Positions 9,654-19,317 of a stretch of 64,000 nucleotides of DNA are shown here, piece after piece. A program made the translations under genes and the position numbers. The first letter of the stretch is position 1. Each line of letters starts with the position of its first letter. The notes below the pieces were generated by a model. It was given only the letters and a program-made list of their open reading frames with translations, was not told the origin of the DNA and searched no databases. Source of the DNA: Silvimonas amylolytica (GTDB taxonomy: Bacteria; Pseudomonadota; Gammaproteobacteria; Burkholderiales; Chitinibacteraceae); the NCBI RefSeq assembly GCF_014645555.1, contig NZ_BMLY01000003.1, forward strand, positions 304,598 to 368,597, in the 5' to 3' direction.

Positions 9654-10922
9654 ATGTCCAATGCTGATCTGTTTGCCCGCAAGAACGCTGCCACCCCGCG
9701 TGGCGTAGGCGTCATGGCGCAGTTCTTTGTAGAACGCGCCCGCAACTCTGAACTGTGGGATGTCGAAGGCAACCGCTATATCGACTTTGCCGGTGGCATT
9801 GCTGTACTGAACACCGGCCACTGTCACCCCAAGATCACCGCCGCGGTCGGCGAGCAACTGAACGCCTTCACTCATAGCTGTTATCAAGTGGTGCCGTATG
9901 AATCCTATGTGGCACTGGCTGAACGCCTGAACACCCTCACCCCGGGTGGTCACGCCAAGAAAACCGCGTTTTTCTCGACCGGCGCAGAAGCCGTGGAAAA
10001 TGCCATCAAGATCGCCCGCGCCGCCACGGGCCGCGCCGGTGTGATCGCCTTCAATGGTGGTTTTCATGGCCGGACCATGATGGGCATGGCGCTGACCGGC
10101 AAAGTGGTGCCGTACAAGGTCGGCTTTGGGCCGTTCCCGTCAGAAATCCACCACGCGCCGTTCCCGTGTGAACTGCATGGCGTGACGACCAAGATGGCGT
10201 TGAAGGCACTGAATGATCTGTTCAAGGCCGATATTGATCCCAAGCGCGTCGCGGCCATCATTCTGGAACCGGTGCAAGGCGAGGGCGGCTTTTATGTTGC
10301 CCCGGCCGAGTTCATGAGCGCGTTGCGCAAGATCTGTGACGAACACGGCATCTTGCTGATCGCCGACGAAATCCAGACTGGTTTTGGCCGCACCGGCAAG
10401 CTGTTTGCCATGGATCATTATGATGTGCTGCCAGACCTGATGACCATGGCCAAATCCCTGGCTGGCGGCTACCCGCTGTCTGCCGTGACGGGCCGTGCCG
10501 AGATCATGGATGCGCCCAACCCGGGTGGTCTGGGCGGTACTTACGCCGGCAACCCGCTGGCCATTGCCGCCGCGCATGCGGTGATCGACGTGATCGAATC
10601 TGAAAAACTGGTGGAACGCGCCAATCAACTGGGTGACAAACTGAAAGCGACGCTGAATGAGTTGCGCAGCGTGGTGCCACAGATTGCGGATGTGCGTGGC
10701 CCTGGTGCCATGGTCGCCGCCGAGTTCATCAACCCGCAAACGGGTGAGCCGGATGCTGATTTTGCCAAGCGCGTGCAGACGATTGCTTTGCAGGATGGGT
10801 TGATTTTGCTGTCTTGCGGGGTGTATTCGAATGTGTTGCGGTTCTTGTTTCCGCTGACGATTGAGGATGATGTGTTTGCGGAAGGGTTGGCCAAGCTGGC
10901 CAAGGCTTTGCAGAAGGCGTGA
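9654..10922 (+). CDS. gabT: GabT, 4-aminobutyrate aminotransferase
   Basis: A class-III PLP aminotransferase converting GABA plus 2-oxoglutarate to succinate semialdehyde plus glutamate. Length (422) matches GabT (~426). Visible signatures are FFSTGAEAVENAIKIARAATG, the FNGGFHGRT segment, LLIADEIQTGFGRTGKLFA, and TMAKSLAGGYPLS with the PLP lysine at about residue 267. It is divergent from the GabR-like regulator. The partner gabD lies downstream but is separated by 666 bp that hold a repeat element, so the two genes may have partly independent transcription. Confidence 0.95.
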   Translation: MSNADLFARKNAATPRGVGVMAQFFVERARNSELWDVEGNRYIDFAGGIAVLNTGHCHPKITAAVGEQLNAFTHSCYQVVPYESYVALAERLNTLTPGGHAKKTAFFSTGAEAVENAIKIARAATGRAGVIAFNGGFHGRTMMGMALTGKVVPYKVGFGPFPSEIHHAPFPCELHGVTTKMALKALNDLFKADIDPKRVAAIILEPVQGEGGFYVAPAEFMSALRKICDEHGILLIADEIQTGFGRTGKLFAMDHYDVLPDLMTMAKSLAGGYPLSAVTGRAEIMDAPNPGGLGGTYAGNPLAIAAAHAVIDVIESEKLVERANQLGDKLKATLNELRSVVPQIADVRGPGAMVAAEFINPQTGEPDADFAKRVQTIALQDGLILLSCGVYSNVLRFLFPLTIEDDVFAEGLAKLAKALQKA

Positions 10923-10977
10923 TGTTGGGATTGTTGCAGCCTGGGTGGTTTGCCTGGGGCGGTAGAAGGCGTTTTGT

Positions 10978-11486
10978 CAGCGCCTTCGGCGCGGTTGTTT
11001 ACAACCCGGGGGTGCCCGGACCACCTTACTTTCTTTGCTTCGCCAAAGAAAGTAAGCAAAGAAAGGCGACCCCAGCCTGGCGTCCCTCCGGGCTCCCCTC
11101 AGTCGGTCGGGAGTCTAAGGTCTCCCTCCGCTCCTTCGGCGCTTGGCTTTTACGGGGGAGGAAAGGCAAAAGCAACTGCAAGATCAAAGGCAACCCCAAC
11201 AGCAACAGCAAAAACCAGGAGTGCAGGCACACAGTCGGTTTGGCGGTTGTCCCCCTTGACTGCGCCGAGCATCGCAGCGGCACGTGGGGAATTCGGCGAG
11301 GACTGTTTGAGGCCATAGGCCGAGTTCCGCAGCCGCCCACGTGATGCGAGAAGCGCAGGGAACCCACGAAGTGGGCGCTGTCGCAGGGGTCGCCTTTTCT
11401 TTGGTGCCTTTCTTTTGGCGACCCAAAAGAAAGGCACTTGCTGTCGGGCAACCCCCGACATTCAAAACACCGCGCCGCAGGCGCTG
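10978..11486. repeat. long hairpin-rich repeat element (509 bp) between gabT and gabD
   Basis: The ends are inverted copies of each other: left CAGCGCCTTCGGCGCGG..., right (reverse complement) CAGCGCCTGCGGCGCGG.... Each end has three hairpins: a GCGCC/GGCGC stem, a CCGGG or GTCGGG stem, and a T-rich stem (11028-11037 with 11044-11053; 11407-11418 with 11423-11434, a perfect 12-bp stem). Just inside, AAAGAAAGGCGACCCC on the left is inverted as GGGGTCGCC(T)TTTCTTT on the right. The ~330 bp core encodes only low-quality Lys/Arg/Ser-rich frames. A shortened relative lies at about 28.8 kb. No transposase is present, so this resembles a MITE- or REPIN-like non-autonomous element. Confidence 0.75.
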
Positions 11487-11588
11487 AGAAATCGGCGTCA
11501 CCAAGCCAGAAGGCGACATCGAATAAGTATGCTCGGCTGGCCAAAACCAGCCTGGAAAAGAACCAATACCACTAAGGAGAACCAGATA

Positions 11589-13040
11589 ATGAACCTGAAA
11601 GACCCTTCTCTCCTGCGCCAGCAGTGCTATATCAACGGCCAGTGGCAAGACGCAGACAACAAAGAATCCATCCCGGTGACCAACCCGGCCACCGGCGAAA
11701 TCATCGCCACCATCCCCAAGATGGGCGCAGCCGAAACCCGTCGTGCCATTGACGCGGCCAATGCCGCATGGCCGGCCTGGCGCAAGAAAAGCGCCAAAGA
11801 ACGTGCAACCATTCTGCGCCGCTGGAATGACCTGATGCTGGCCAATGTGGATGACCTGGCCACGATCCTGACCGCCGAGCAAGGCAAGCCACTGGCCGAA
11901 GCCAAAGGCGAGATCGCCTACGCCGCCAGCTATCTGGAATGGTTCTCGGAAGAAGCCCGCCGCATTGATGGCGAGATCATCCCTGCGCCTGCCAGTGACC
12001 GGCGTTTCCTCGTCATCAAACAACCCGTTGGCGTAACGGCGGCGATTACGCCGTGGAACTTCCCGTCAGCCATGATTACCCGCAAGGTTGGGCCGGCATT
12101 GGCCGCAGGTTGCCCGATGGTACTCAAGCCCGCGACGCAAACTCCGCTATCGGCATTGGCGCTGGCCGTGCTGGCTGAGCGCGCAGGCGTGCCGGCAGGG
12201 GTGTTCAGCGTGGTGACGGGTTCTGCCAACGCTATCGGGGGCGAGCTGACCGCCAACCCGATCGTGCGCAAGCTCTCGTTCACCGGGTCGACCGAAGTGG
12301 GCCGCAAGCTGATTGCGCAATCGGCCGAGACCGTCAAAAAACTGTCGATGGAACTGGGCGGCAACGCGCCGTTTATCGTGTTCGATGATGCAGATCTGGA
12401 TGCCGCTGTCGAAGGTGCGATCGCCTCCAAGTATCGCAACGCGGGTCAAACGTGCGTGTGTGCCAATCGTTTGCTGGTACAGGCGGGCGTATATGACGCT
12501 TTTGCGGCCAAGCTGGCTGCGGCCGTGGGCAAGCTCAAGGTGGGCAATGGTTTTGAAGCTGGCGTGACACAAGGCCCGCTGATTGATGAAAACGCGGTCG
12601 CCAAGGTGGAAGAACACATCGCCGACGCCGTCGCCAAGGGGGCTGAAGTCATTCTGGGCGGCAGACGTCATCATCTGGGTCAAACTTTCTTTGAGCCAAC
12701 TGTGATCACTGGCGTCACCAAAGACATGAAGGTCGCCAAAGAAGAAACCTTCGGCCCGATGGCTCCGTTGTTCAAGTTCGACACCGAAGAAGAAGCCATT
12801 GCCATGGCCAATGACACGGAGTTTGGTCTGGCCAGCTATTTTTACTCGCGCGATATCGGCCGGATTTTCCGCGTGGGTGAAGCGCTGGAATACGGCATGG
12901 TGGGTATCAACGCCGGCATTATTTCTTCTGAAGTCGCGCCGTTTGGCGGGGTCAAACAGTCTGGTCTGGGTCGTGAGGGTTCGCACCACGGCATTGATGA
13001 TTACGTTGAACTCAAATATCTGTGCCTGGCTGGCCTGTAA
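11589..13040 (+). CDS. gabD: GabD, NADP-dependent succinate-semialdehyde dehydrogenase
   Basis: A 483-residue aldehyde dehydrogenase that oxidises succinate semialdehyde to succinate, completing the GABA shunt. The E. coli enzyme is 482 residues. Catalytic features include [20 protein letters not shown], the general-base region [16 protein letters not shown], and [11 protein letters not shown] with the nucleophilic cysteine at residue 289; the second Cys two residues later is also typical of GabD. The ATG was chosen because AAGGAGAA lies eight bases upstream; the longer open frame runs back into the repeat element. A strong terminator follows. Confidence 0.95.
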   Translation: MNLKDPSLLRQQCYINGQWQDADNKESIPVTNPATGEIIATIPKMGAAETRRAIDAANAAWPAWRKKSAKERATILRRWNDLMLANVDDLATILTAEQGKPLAEAKGEIAYAASYLEWFSEEARRIDGEIIPAPASDRRFLVIKQPVGVTAAITPWNFPSAMITRKVGPALAAGCPMVLKPATQTPLSALALAVLAERAGVPAGVFSVVTGSANAIGGELTANPIVRKLSFTGSTEVGRKLIAQSAETVKKLSMELGGNAPFIVFDDADLDAAVEGAIASKYRNAGQTCVCANRLLVQAGVYDAFAAKLAAAVGKLKVGNGFEAGVTQGPLIDENAVAKVEEHIADAVAKGAEVILGGRRHHLGQTFFEPTVITGVTKDMKVAKEETFGPMAPLFKFDTEEEAIAMANDTEFGLASYFYSRDIGRIFRVGEALEYGMVGINAGIISSEVAPFGGVKQSGLGREGSHHGIDDYVELKYLCLAGL

Positions 13041-13070
13041 TGTAAACAGACGGCAGGTGTTTTGATAAAT

Positions 13071-13108
13071 AAAAAAAAGAGCAGCGCTGGCTGCTCTTTT
13101 TTTATTTT
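13071..13108 (+). terminator. intrinsic terminator of gabD
   Basis: AGAGCAGC-GCTG-GCTGCTCT hairpin flanked by an A-run and followed by seven or more T residues, about 40 bp after the gabD stop. Confidence 0.92.
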
Positions 13109-13611
13109 GTTTATCCGGACGTCTGCACAATCCTGGTGCAAAACGTGTACCGGCTGCACCGTTATGCCAAGAGGCTGCGCCTGACCAGACCAATGGCATG
13201 TCCCGCTGTCATATCTGACGTATGGCATGCTTTTTGCAGCTGAAATACCAGCAAGGCTGAATGCCGGTTGGCTGGCTTTGTCAGACTAGTGCGGACGCGT
13301 GGCACTAAAGCATCACCTTTCATGCCGCACTGGTTTTGTCTTGGCGGCTCGCATAAGGTTAGAACACACAAGAATAAAACTACCGATGTATTGATGGCGG
13401 TCACTATGTTGGTAGTTTAAGTGCACTGGATTTGATCAAAGCAGATAGAGCCCGAAGGCCAAGCTTGATCCGGGGTATGGATGGGTACCCGCAAATCTCA
13501 AAACCGCGCGTGTATGCCAGATATTTGGCATGCCAAAGACAACGCAGTGTGGCTACCGAGGCAGGCGACACTGTACGGACGAGAGAAAAGTGATTTCACA
13601 GGAAATACAAC
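13109..13611. promoter_or_regulatory. 500-bp non-coding region upstream of the AraC regulator, with a perfect palindrome
   Basis: No convincing gene is present; the short minus-strand frame here has no family features. The region holds a perfect 14-bp palindrome TTTGGCATGCCAAA (13524-13537), overlapped by TGCCA-GATAT-TTGGCA, about 75 bp before the AraC-type start. A related GGCATGC core occurs near 13224. This is a plausible operator, but the cognate protein cannot be read from the sequence. Confidence 0.4.
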
Positions 13612-14679
13612 ATGAAACGCTCGGGATCATGTGTGCAGTCTTCGGCGGCGCTGGTGCCGTCGACACTTCAAACCATTTCTACCATTGCGCGGTTGACGGC
13701 TCGCCGCGACATTGACCCGGACCGGATTCTGGCCGGGAGCGGCATCACCGCCGCAGGCCTGCAAGACACCACCTTGATGGTCACGCATGCACAAGAGCTG
13801 ATTGTTTCGGCCAATGCGCGAGCACTGACGAGTGACGATTCTTTGGGTTTGCAGATTGGCAACGCCTTGCGTGTATCCAGCTTTGGCTTGTTGGGCTACG
13901 CCATGCTGGTCAGCCCGACGCTGCTTGATGCGCTGCAATGCATCTTTGATTTTCCGGTGCTGTTCGGCTCTTACTTTGATGTATCGCTCAAGGTAGAAGG
14001 GTATGCCGCATCCATCACGCTGGATGACTACCGTTACCGGCCGGATCTGGAAATCTGGAACACCGATATGTGTCTGGCCGCTTTGTGGGCGGTCGTCTGC
14101 GATGTGATGGCTGACAAGATCAGCCCTGACTGTGTCGCTCTGCGACATGGCAAGCCGGAGCACGCCGCAGCATATCGGCAGGTATTTGGCTGTTCCACCT
14201 ATTTTGACCGGCCGGAAAGTGGTTTGTATTTCCCGGCCGAGTTGTTGTCCAGTGCCTTGCCGCTGGCGGACCCGTTCAGCTATCAAGTCATGCGCCAGCA
14301 ATGCGCGCAATTGCAACGCACCTGGCAAAATAACAGCAATCTGGATGTGATCACCAAGGCGCTGCGGCTGATCTCGGCTGATCCGCTCAAGTACAACCAG
14401 TTGAACAACGTGGCCAGTGAACTCTTCATGTCGGAACGCACGTTGCGCCGCCGGCTGGACGAGCGTGGCGTGAAGTTTCAGTCTTTGCTGGATCAGGCAC
14501 TGTGCGACAAAGCGCTGGAATACCTCTCCCGTACGGCTTTGCCGGTGGCCGACATTGCCGAAAAACTGGGCTATAGCGAGACCGCCAGTTTCCGTCACGC
14601 CTTCCGCCGCTGGACTGGCCAATGCCCAAGCGAATACCGCGCGACACCGGTGGAGAAGTCGGTGGTGTTTGCGGCTTGA
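13612..14679 (+). CDS. AraC-family transcriptional regulator
   Basis: A 355-residue regulator. Residues ~25-210 form an Arabinose_bd-type ligand domain (GLQIGNALRVSSFGLLGYAM is characteristic), and residues ~245-350 a two-helix-turn-helix AraC domain (LNNVASELFMSERTLRRRL, then VADIAEKLGYSETASFRHAF and RRWTG). This OruR/ArgR-like architecture often controls amino-acid or polyamine catabolism, which fits its place between gabD and puuD. The effector is unknown. Codon use and GC match the neighbours. Confidence 0.87.
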   Translation: MKRSGSCVQSSAALVPSTLQTISTIARLTARRDIDPDRILAGSGITAAGLQDTTLMVTHAQELIVSANARALTSDDSLGLQIGNALRVSSFGLLGYAMLVSPTLLDALQCIFDFPVLFGSYFDVSLKVEGYAASITLDDYRYRPDLEIWNTDMCLAALWAVVCDVMADKISPDCVALRHGKPEHAAAYRQVFGCSTYFDRPESGLYFPAELLSSALPLADPFSYQVMRQQCAQLQRTWQNNSNLDVITKALRLISADPLKYNQLNNVASELFMSERTLRRRLDERGVKFQSLLDQALCDKALEYLSRTALPVADIAEKLGYSETASFRHAFRRWTGQCPSEYRATPVEKSVVFAA

Positions 14680-14708
14680 GTGTGGCTGGTTTTCTGACTG
14701 GATTGCGT

Positions 14709-14753
14709 AAAACCCTGTGTTGCCTGGTGTCGAGGGCGACGCAGGGTTTTTGC
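14709..14753 (+). terminator. intrinsic terminator after the AraC gene
   Basis: AAAACCCTG (from 14709) pairs with CAGGGTTTTT (ending about 14752) around a ~25-base loop that is itself partly paired; the T-run follows directly. Confidence 0.75.
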
Positions 14754-15410
14754 TTTGTGCAGCAAAGGTCAACTGCCGTGGCCAGACGGGATTCCGGCTC
14801 AAGGTCGCCCGGTGGTGCCAGCCAACACTGCGGCTGGATTTGCGGCGGGGCAAACAGCCTCATCAGGGCTATCCCCAGGCCCAAACCCCGCCCCCGTAAG
14901 GTGGCCACCTGACCCCATTATTTCGGTCACCCGAATCTCTGCAAGTTGGCCGGATTTATCTCCTGCCTGACCGATTTCTCTCTCTTGCCCCATCAAGACA
15001 CCCAGGCAGAATGGCTTCAACGGGATGCAAACAAGACGTCTGACCGGCAGCACAAAAATGCGGGTTCAGTGGTCAGACATCCTGATGCGAGGCCGCTGCC
15101 GGGCCACAAAGGCACAACCGGCGCGATTCTCCAGCAAGCACTTGAACACATGAACATTGCAGGCGTTTGACACCCGTTGGGTGACACGTGGTCAGGAAAG
15201 ATACTGACGCGTCGCAATGTGGGTGGCAGGTGATTTCAGCCGGACAAGACGTTGATTTGTCCAGGCGCAAAACGCGGATTCGTCCGCACAATGCGCCCTG
15301 ATGCAACAGGGCGGCTGTCAAACCCGGATGCGGTAGGCCGGCAACGAAGTCGGCGGGGTTTTGGCAATCGTTCAGAAGCGGCAGGGCGCCGGAACAGACA
15401 TGGTGATCCC
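14754..15410. other. 650-bp gap upstream of puuD without a recognisable gene
   Basis: Both strands carry only short frames of poor composition. Visible structures are a GCCCTG-ATGCAA-CAGGGC hairpin at about 15296-15313 and a terminator-like arrangement at about 15319-15363 (AAACCC ... CCGGC-AACGAA-GTCGG ... GGGGTTTT) some 50 bp before the puuD start. The latter could be a leader attenuator or a REP-like fragment. Confidence 0.4.
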
Positions 15411-16190
15411 ATGAGTAAACCGAACCCTCAATCTGGCAATAAACCTGTGGTTGGCGTCATCGCTGACCTCAAAATGATCGGTCTTCATCCGTTTCATTGT
15501 GCCGGCAACAAGTATGTGGTTGCCGCCGTGGATGGTGCTGATACCTATGCTGTGGTCCTGCCGGCCTTGTCTGGCCAGCAATCCATCGAACAGACTCTGG
15601 CGCTGTGCGATGGCCTGATGTTCACCGGCAGTCCTTCCAACGTTGAACCCCATCATTATTCTGGCCCGGGCAGCGCGCCTGGTACCTTGCATGATCCCGC
15701 CCGCGATGCCACCAGCCTGCCCTTGATCCGGGCTGCCATTGAAGCCGGTGTTCCGGTGTTTGGCATCTGTCGCGGCTTTCAGGAAATCAACGTCGCGCTG
15801 GGCGGTACGCTGCACCAGAAGGTGCATGAAGTGACCGGCATGCTCACTCACCGCGAGCGCGAAGAAGATCCGCTAGACGTGCAGTACGGCCCTGCACATG
15901 AAATCAGCATTGTGCCCGGCGGCAAACTGGCCGGCTGGTACAAGGCGGGTTCTGCCACCGTCAATTCCTTGCATAACCAGGGTGTACAAAAGCTTGCGCC
16001 GTCCGCCCAGGTGGAAGCGATTGCGCCGGATGGCCTTGTTGAAGCCTTCAGCGTGAAAGGTGCCCGCAGTTTTGCCTTTGCAGTGCAATGGCACCCGGAG
16101 TGGTTGTTTGCAAATAGTCCGCTGTCTGTCGCCATGTTCAAAGAGTTTGGCGCGGCCTGCCGGCAAAGGAGGGCAGAAAAAGAGAAGTAG
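15411..16190 (+). CDS. puuD: PuuD, gamma-glutamyl-GABA hydrolase
   Basis: A class-I glutamine-amidotransferase-like hydrolase of 259 residues that releases GABA from gamma-glutamyl-GABA, the last step of the Puu pathway. The nucleophile elbow is FGICRGFQEINVALGG, and the catalytic His-x-Glu is in FAVQWHPEWLF near the C-terminus. GLMFTGSPSNVEPHHY is the family substrate-pocket segment. The ATG at 15411 was chosen because GGTGA lies just upstream and the protein then aligns with the family start; the longer frame has no similarity. It is followed, after 370 bp, by puuA. Confidence 0.93.
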   Translation: MSKPNPQSGNKPVVGVIADLKMIGLHPFHCAGNKYVVAAVDGADTYAVVLPALSGQQSIEQTLALCDGLMFTGSPSNVEPHHYSGPGSAPGTLHDPARDATSLPLIRAAIEAGVPVFGICRGFQEINVALGGTLHQKVHEVTGMLTHREREEDPLDVQYGPAHEISIVPGGKLAGWYKAGSATVNSLHNQGVQKLAPSAQVEAIAPDGLVEAFSVKGARSFAFAVQWHPEWLFANSPLSVAMFKEFGAACRQRRAEKEK

Positions 16191-16563
16191 GGGCCGTTCA
16201 ACGGCAGCTGCATGCGCAGCACAGGTTTGAACAGGCACCCAGGCCGATAGCGCCGGGAAAACAGGGTGTGGCAACCGCCATACCCCAAAGAGTCAATTTC
16301 CGTGGTTGAAAAGCTGGTTTCGACTCACCCCGCAATGATGCGGAGCAAGAAACCGGCGTAGCTGTAGCACAAACAAGGCAAGGCAGTGGAGTGCGACGTA
16401 CAAAAGCGGGCTGACAAGGCGTGCGAACGTGCCCTTGTGGTACCCCGTCTCGGGGCAGACAGTACGCATAGATACGGCAAGTGAGCACAACGCAGTCAGC
16501 ATGCTTTTGTACGGAGCGACCAGCTAACCATCGAAATGGGCCCTGCAACGGGACTGATACATC
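16191..16563. other. 370-bp puuD-puuA intergenic region
   Basis: No gene seen. A perfect 10-bp inverted pair, GTACAAAAGC (16398-16407) and GCTTTTGTAC (16503-16512), lies about 95 bases apart just before puuA, and a CCCCG-TCT-CGGGG hairpin lies at about 16443-16455. Its length suggests puuA has its own promoter, but no clear -35/-10 pair was identified. Confidence 0.35.
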
Positions 16564-17898
16564 GTGGATAAAATTACAGACTTTCTGAAAGAACATCGCA
16601 TTACCGAAGTGGAGTGCGTCGTACCTGACATGACCGGCATTGCGCGCGGCAAGATCATTCCGCGCAGCAAATTTGAAACCGGCGAAAACATGCGTCTGCC
16701 AGCTGCCGTGCTGTTCCAGACCGTCAACGGCGATTACCCGGATGATGAAACCATCTCCGGTCCGACTGACCCTGACATGATTTGCGTGCCCGATCCGGAC
16801 GCTATCCGTCTCGTGCCCTGGGCCGTTGACCCGACAGCACAAGTGATTCACGACTGCGTACATTTTGATGGCTCCCCCGTCGAATATTCCCCACGCCAGG
16901 TGCTCAAGCGCGTTCTCAAATTGTATGAAGCACGTGGCTGGAAGCCGGTCGTTGCGCCAGAACTTGAGTTCTATCTGGTGGATGTGAACAAGAACCCGGA
17001 TATTCCGCTGCAACCACCGGTAGGCCGTTCTGGCCGCGCTGAAGTGGGCCATCAGGCTTATTCGATCGAAGCGGTGAACGAGTTCGATCCGCTGTTCGAA
17101 GACATTTACGACTATTGCGAAGCGCAAGACCTGGAAGTCGATACGCTGATCCATGAAGTTGGCGCCGCGCAGATGGAGATCAACTTCCTGCATGGCAACC
17201 CGCTGGATCTGGCGGACCGCGTATTCCTGTTCAAGCGTACCGTGCGTGAAGTGGCCCTGCGCCACAACATGTACGCCACCTTCATGGCCAAGCCGATGGA
17301 GAACGAACCGGGTTCAGCCATGCATGTGCATCAAAGCGTGGTTGATGCCAAAACCGGCGAGAACATTTTCAGCCGCCCTGATGGCAAAGAATCCGAACTG
17401 TTTTATCACTACATCGCCGGTCTGCAAGCCTACGTGCCGGAACTGATGCCGATCTTCGCGCCGTTTGTGAACAGCTATCGTCGTCTGTCACGGTTCACCG
17501 CTGCGCCGATCAACATTCAGTGGGGTTACGACAACCGTACTGTCGGCCTGCGCGTACCGATGTCCGGCCCGGAAGGTCGCCGTGTAGAGAACCGCATCGC
17601 CGGTGTCGATTGCAACCCGTACCTGGCCATTGCCGCCACTTTGGCCGCCGGTTATCTGGGGATGGTGCAGCGTCTGAACCCGACCGAACCCATCAGCACC
17701 GACGCCTACAACATGCCGTATGAACTGCCGCGCAACCTGGAATCCGCCATTGCCCAGATGCGTGCCAGCACGGCGTTGCCGGAAGTGCTGGGTGCCGCCT
17801 TCATGCAGGCTTATCTGAGTGTGAAAGAGACCGAGTACGAAGCGTTCTTCCGCGTGATCAGTTCCTGGGAACGACGTCATCTGTTGCTGTACGTCTGA
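16564..17898 (+). CDS. puuA: PuuA, gamma-glutamylputrescine synthetase
   Basis: A glutamine-synthetase-fold ligase (444 residues) that joins glutamate to putrescine using ATP, the entry step of the gamma-glutamylated pathway. Typical signatures are VPDMTGIARGKIIPRSKF near the N-terminus, PELEFYLVD, GAAQMEINFLHGNPLDLAD, and FMAKPMENEPGSAMHVHQSV. The start is a GTG without a strong ribosome-binding site; other candidates upstream are out of frame or run into a stop. It is followed after 36 bp by spuC, so the two are probably co-transcribed. Confidence 0.93.
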   Translation: MDKITDFLKEHRITEVECVVPDMTGIARGKIIPRSKFETGENMRLPAAVLFQTVNGDYPDDETISGPTDPDMICVPDPDAIRLVPWAVDPTAQVIHDCVHFDGSPVEYSPRQVLKRVLKLYEARGWKPVVAPELEFYLVDVNKNPDIPLQPPVGRSGRAEVGHQAYSIEAVNEFDPLFEDIYDYCEAQDLEVDTLIHEVGAAQMEINFLHGNPLDLADRVFLFKRTVREVALRHNMYATFMAKPMENEPGSAMHVHQSVVDAKTGENIFSRPDGKESELFYHYIAGLQAYVPELMPIFAPFVNSYRRLSRFTAAPINIQWGYDNRTVGLRVPMSGPEGRRVENRIAGVDCNPYLAIAATLAAGYLGMVQRLNPTEPISTDAYNMPYELPRNLESAIAQMRASTALPEVLGAAFMQAYLSVKETEYEAFFRVISSWERRHLLLYV

Positions 17899-17934
17899 TG
17901 CGCTGACCCCTCATTGAATGCAAGGAACACGATC

Positions 17935-19317
17935 ATGCTGAACCTCAATCAAACGCAACGTACCACGCAAGAATGGCAACAACTGGATGCCGCTCATCAC
18001 CTGCATCCGTTCTCTGACATGGGCTCGCTCAACAAGGCGGGTAGCCGCGTGATTACCCATGCCAAGGGCGTGTATCTGTGGGATAGCGAAGGCAACAAGA
18101 TCATCGACGGCATGGCCGGTCTGTGGTGTGTAAATGTGGGCTATGGCCGTCAGGAACTGGCCGATGCAGCCCAGCGCCAGATGCTGGAACTGCCGTACTA
18201 CAACACCTTTTTCAAGACCACCCACCCGCCGGTAATTGAACTGTCCCAACAACTGTCTGAACTGACGCCGGATGGTTTTAACCACTTCTTTTATTGCAAC
18301 TCTGGCTCGGAAGGCAATGACACCGTACTGCGTATTGTTCACCAGTACTGGGCCGCGCTGGGCAAGCCGCAACGCAAATATGTGATCAGCCGTATTAACG
18401 GTTATCACGGTTCCACCATTGCGGGTGCATCGCTGGGCGGCATGGGCTACATGCACGAACAGATGCCATCCAAAGTGGAAAACATTGTCCACATCCACCA
18501 ACCGTACTGGTACGGCGAAGCGGCAGAGGGCGTGACACCGGAAGCGTTTGGCAAGGCCCGTGCGGCAGAACTGGAAGCAAAGATTCTGGAACTGGGTGCA
18601 GAGAACGTTGCAGCCTTTATTGGCGAACCGTTCCAGGGGGCCGGCGGCGTGATTTTCCCGCCGGAAAGCTACTGGCCAGAGATCCAGCGCATTTGCGACA
18701 AGTACGGCATTTTGCTGATCGCCGATGAAGTGATCGGTGGCTTTGGCCGCACAGGTGAATGGTTTGCCCACCAGCACTTTGGCTTCAAGCCGGACATCAT
18801 GACGCTGGCCAAGGGTCTGACCAGCGGCTACGTGCCGATGGGCGCCGTGGCCATTCATGACAAGGTGGCGCTGCCCATCATTGAAGCCGGCGATTTCAAC
18901 CACGGTATGACGTACTCCGGTCACCCGGTAGCGGCTGCCGTGGCGCTGGCCAACATTGCCATCCTGCGTGATGGCGGGGTGGTGGATCAGGTCAAGAATG
19001 AAACCGGCCCGTACTTCCAGAAGTCGCTGCGTGAGGCGCTCTCAAACAGCCCGATCATTGGCGAAATCCACGGTACCGGTCTGGTGGCCGGCATGCAGTT
19101 GTGTGAAGAAAAGAACCCGCGCAAACGCTTTGCCAATGGCGGCGATGTGGGCCTGATCTGCCGCGATCACTGTTTTGGCAACAACCTGATCATGCGTGCA
19201 ACGGGCGACCGGATGTTGCTGTCGCCGCCGCTGGTGATCAGCCGTACAGAGATCGACGAACTGGTCGACAAAGCTGCGCGGTGTATTGCCCTGACGGCCA
19301 AAGATCTGGGGTATTGA
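17935..19317 (+). CDS. spuC: SpuC-type putrescine:pyruvate aminotransferase
   Basis: A class-III PLP aminotransferase of 460 residues that transaminates putrescine, with pyruvate as acceptor, to 4-aminobutanal. Features include the N-terminal HHLHPFSDM, GMAGLWCVNVGYGR, FYCNSGSEGNDTVLRI, GYHGSTIAGASLGGM, LIADEVIGGFGRTG and the lysine segment TLAKGLTSGYVPMG. AAGGAA lies eight bases before the ATG. Having this and PuuA adjacent gives the cell both known bacterial putrescine routes in one operon. Confidence 0.92.
   Translation: MLNLNQTQRTTQEWQQLDAAHHLHPFSDMGSLNKAGSRVITHAKGVYLWDSEGNKIIDGMAGLWCVNVGYGRQELADAAQRQMLELPYYNTFFKTTHPPVIELSQQLSELTPDGFNHFFYCNSGSEGNDTVLRIVHQYWAALGKPQRKYVISRINGYHGSTIAGASLGGMGYMHEQMPSKVENIVHIHQPYWYGEAAEGVTPEAFGKARAAELEAKILELGAENVAAFIGEPFQGAGGVIFPPESYWPEIQRICDKYGILLIADEVIGGFGRTGEWFAHQHFGFKPDIMTLAKGLTSGYVPMGAVAIHDKVALPIIEAGDFNHGMTYSGHPVAAAVALANIAILRDGGVVDQVKNETGPYFQKSLREALSNSPIIGEIHGTGLVAGMQLCEEKNPRKRFANGGDVGLICRDHCFGNNLIMRATGDRMLLSPPLVISRTEIDELVDKAARCIALTAKDLGY

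Noticed and set aside
10919-11344. Frames reading FLCFAKESKQRKATPAW and similar in the 11 kb element
   Set aside because: They arise from the repeat hairpins; such Lys/Arg/Ser-rich translations recur wherever the repeat occurs and lack ribosome-binding sites.
13162-13404. 80-codon minus-strand frame in the gap before the AraC gene
   Set aside because: No ribosome-binding site, odd composition and no family resemblance; a few hydrophobic residues at the start are not enough for a signal peptide call.
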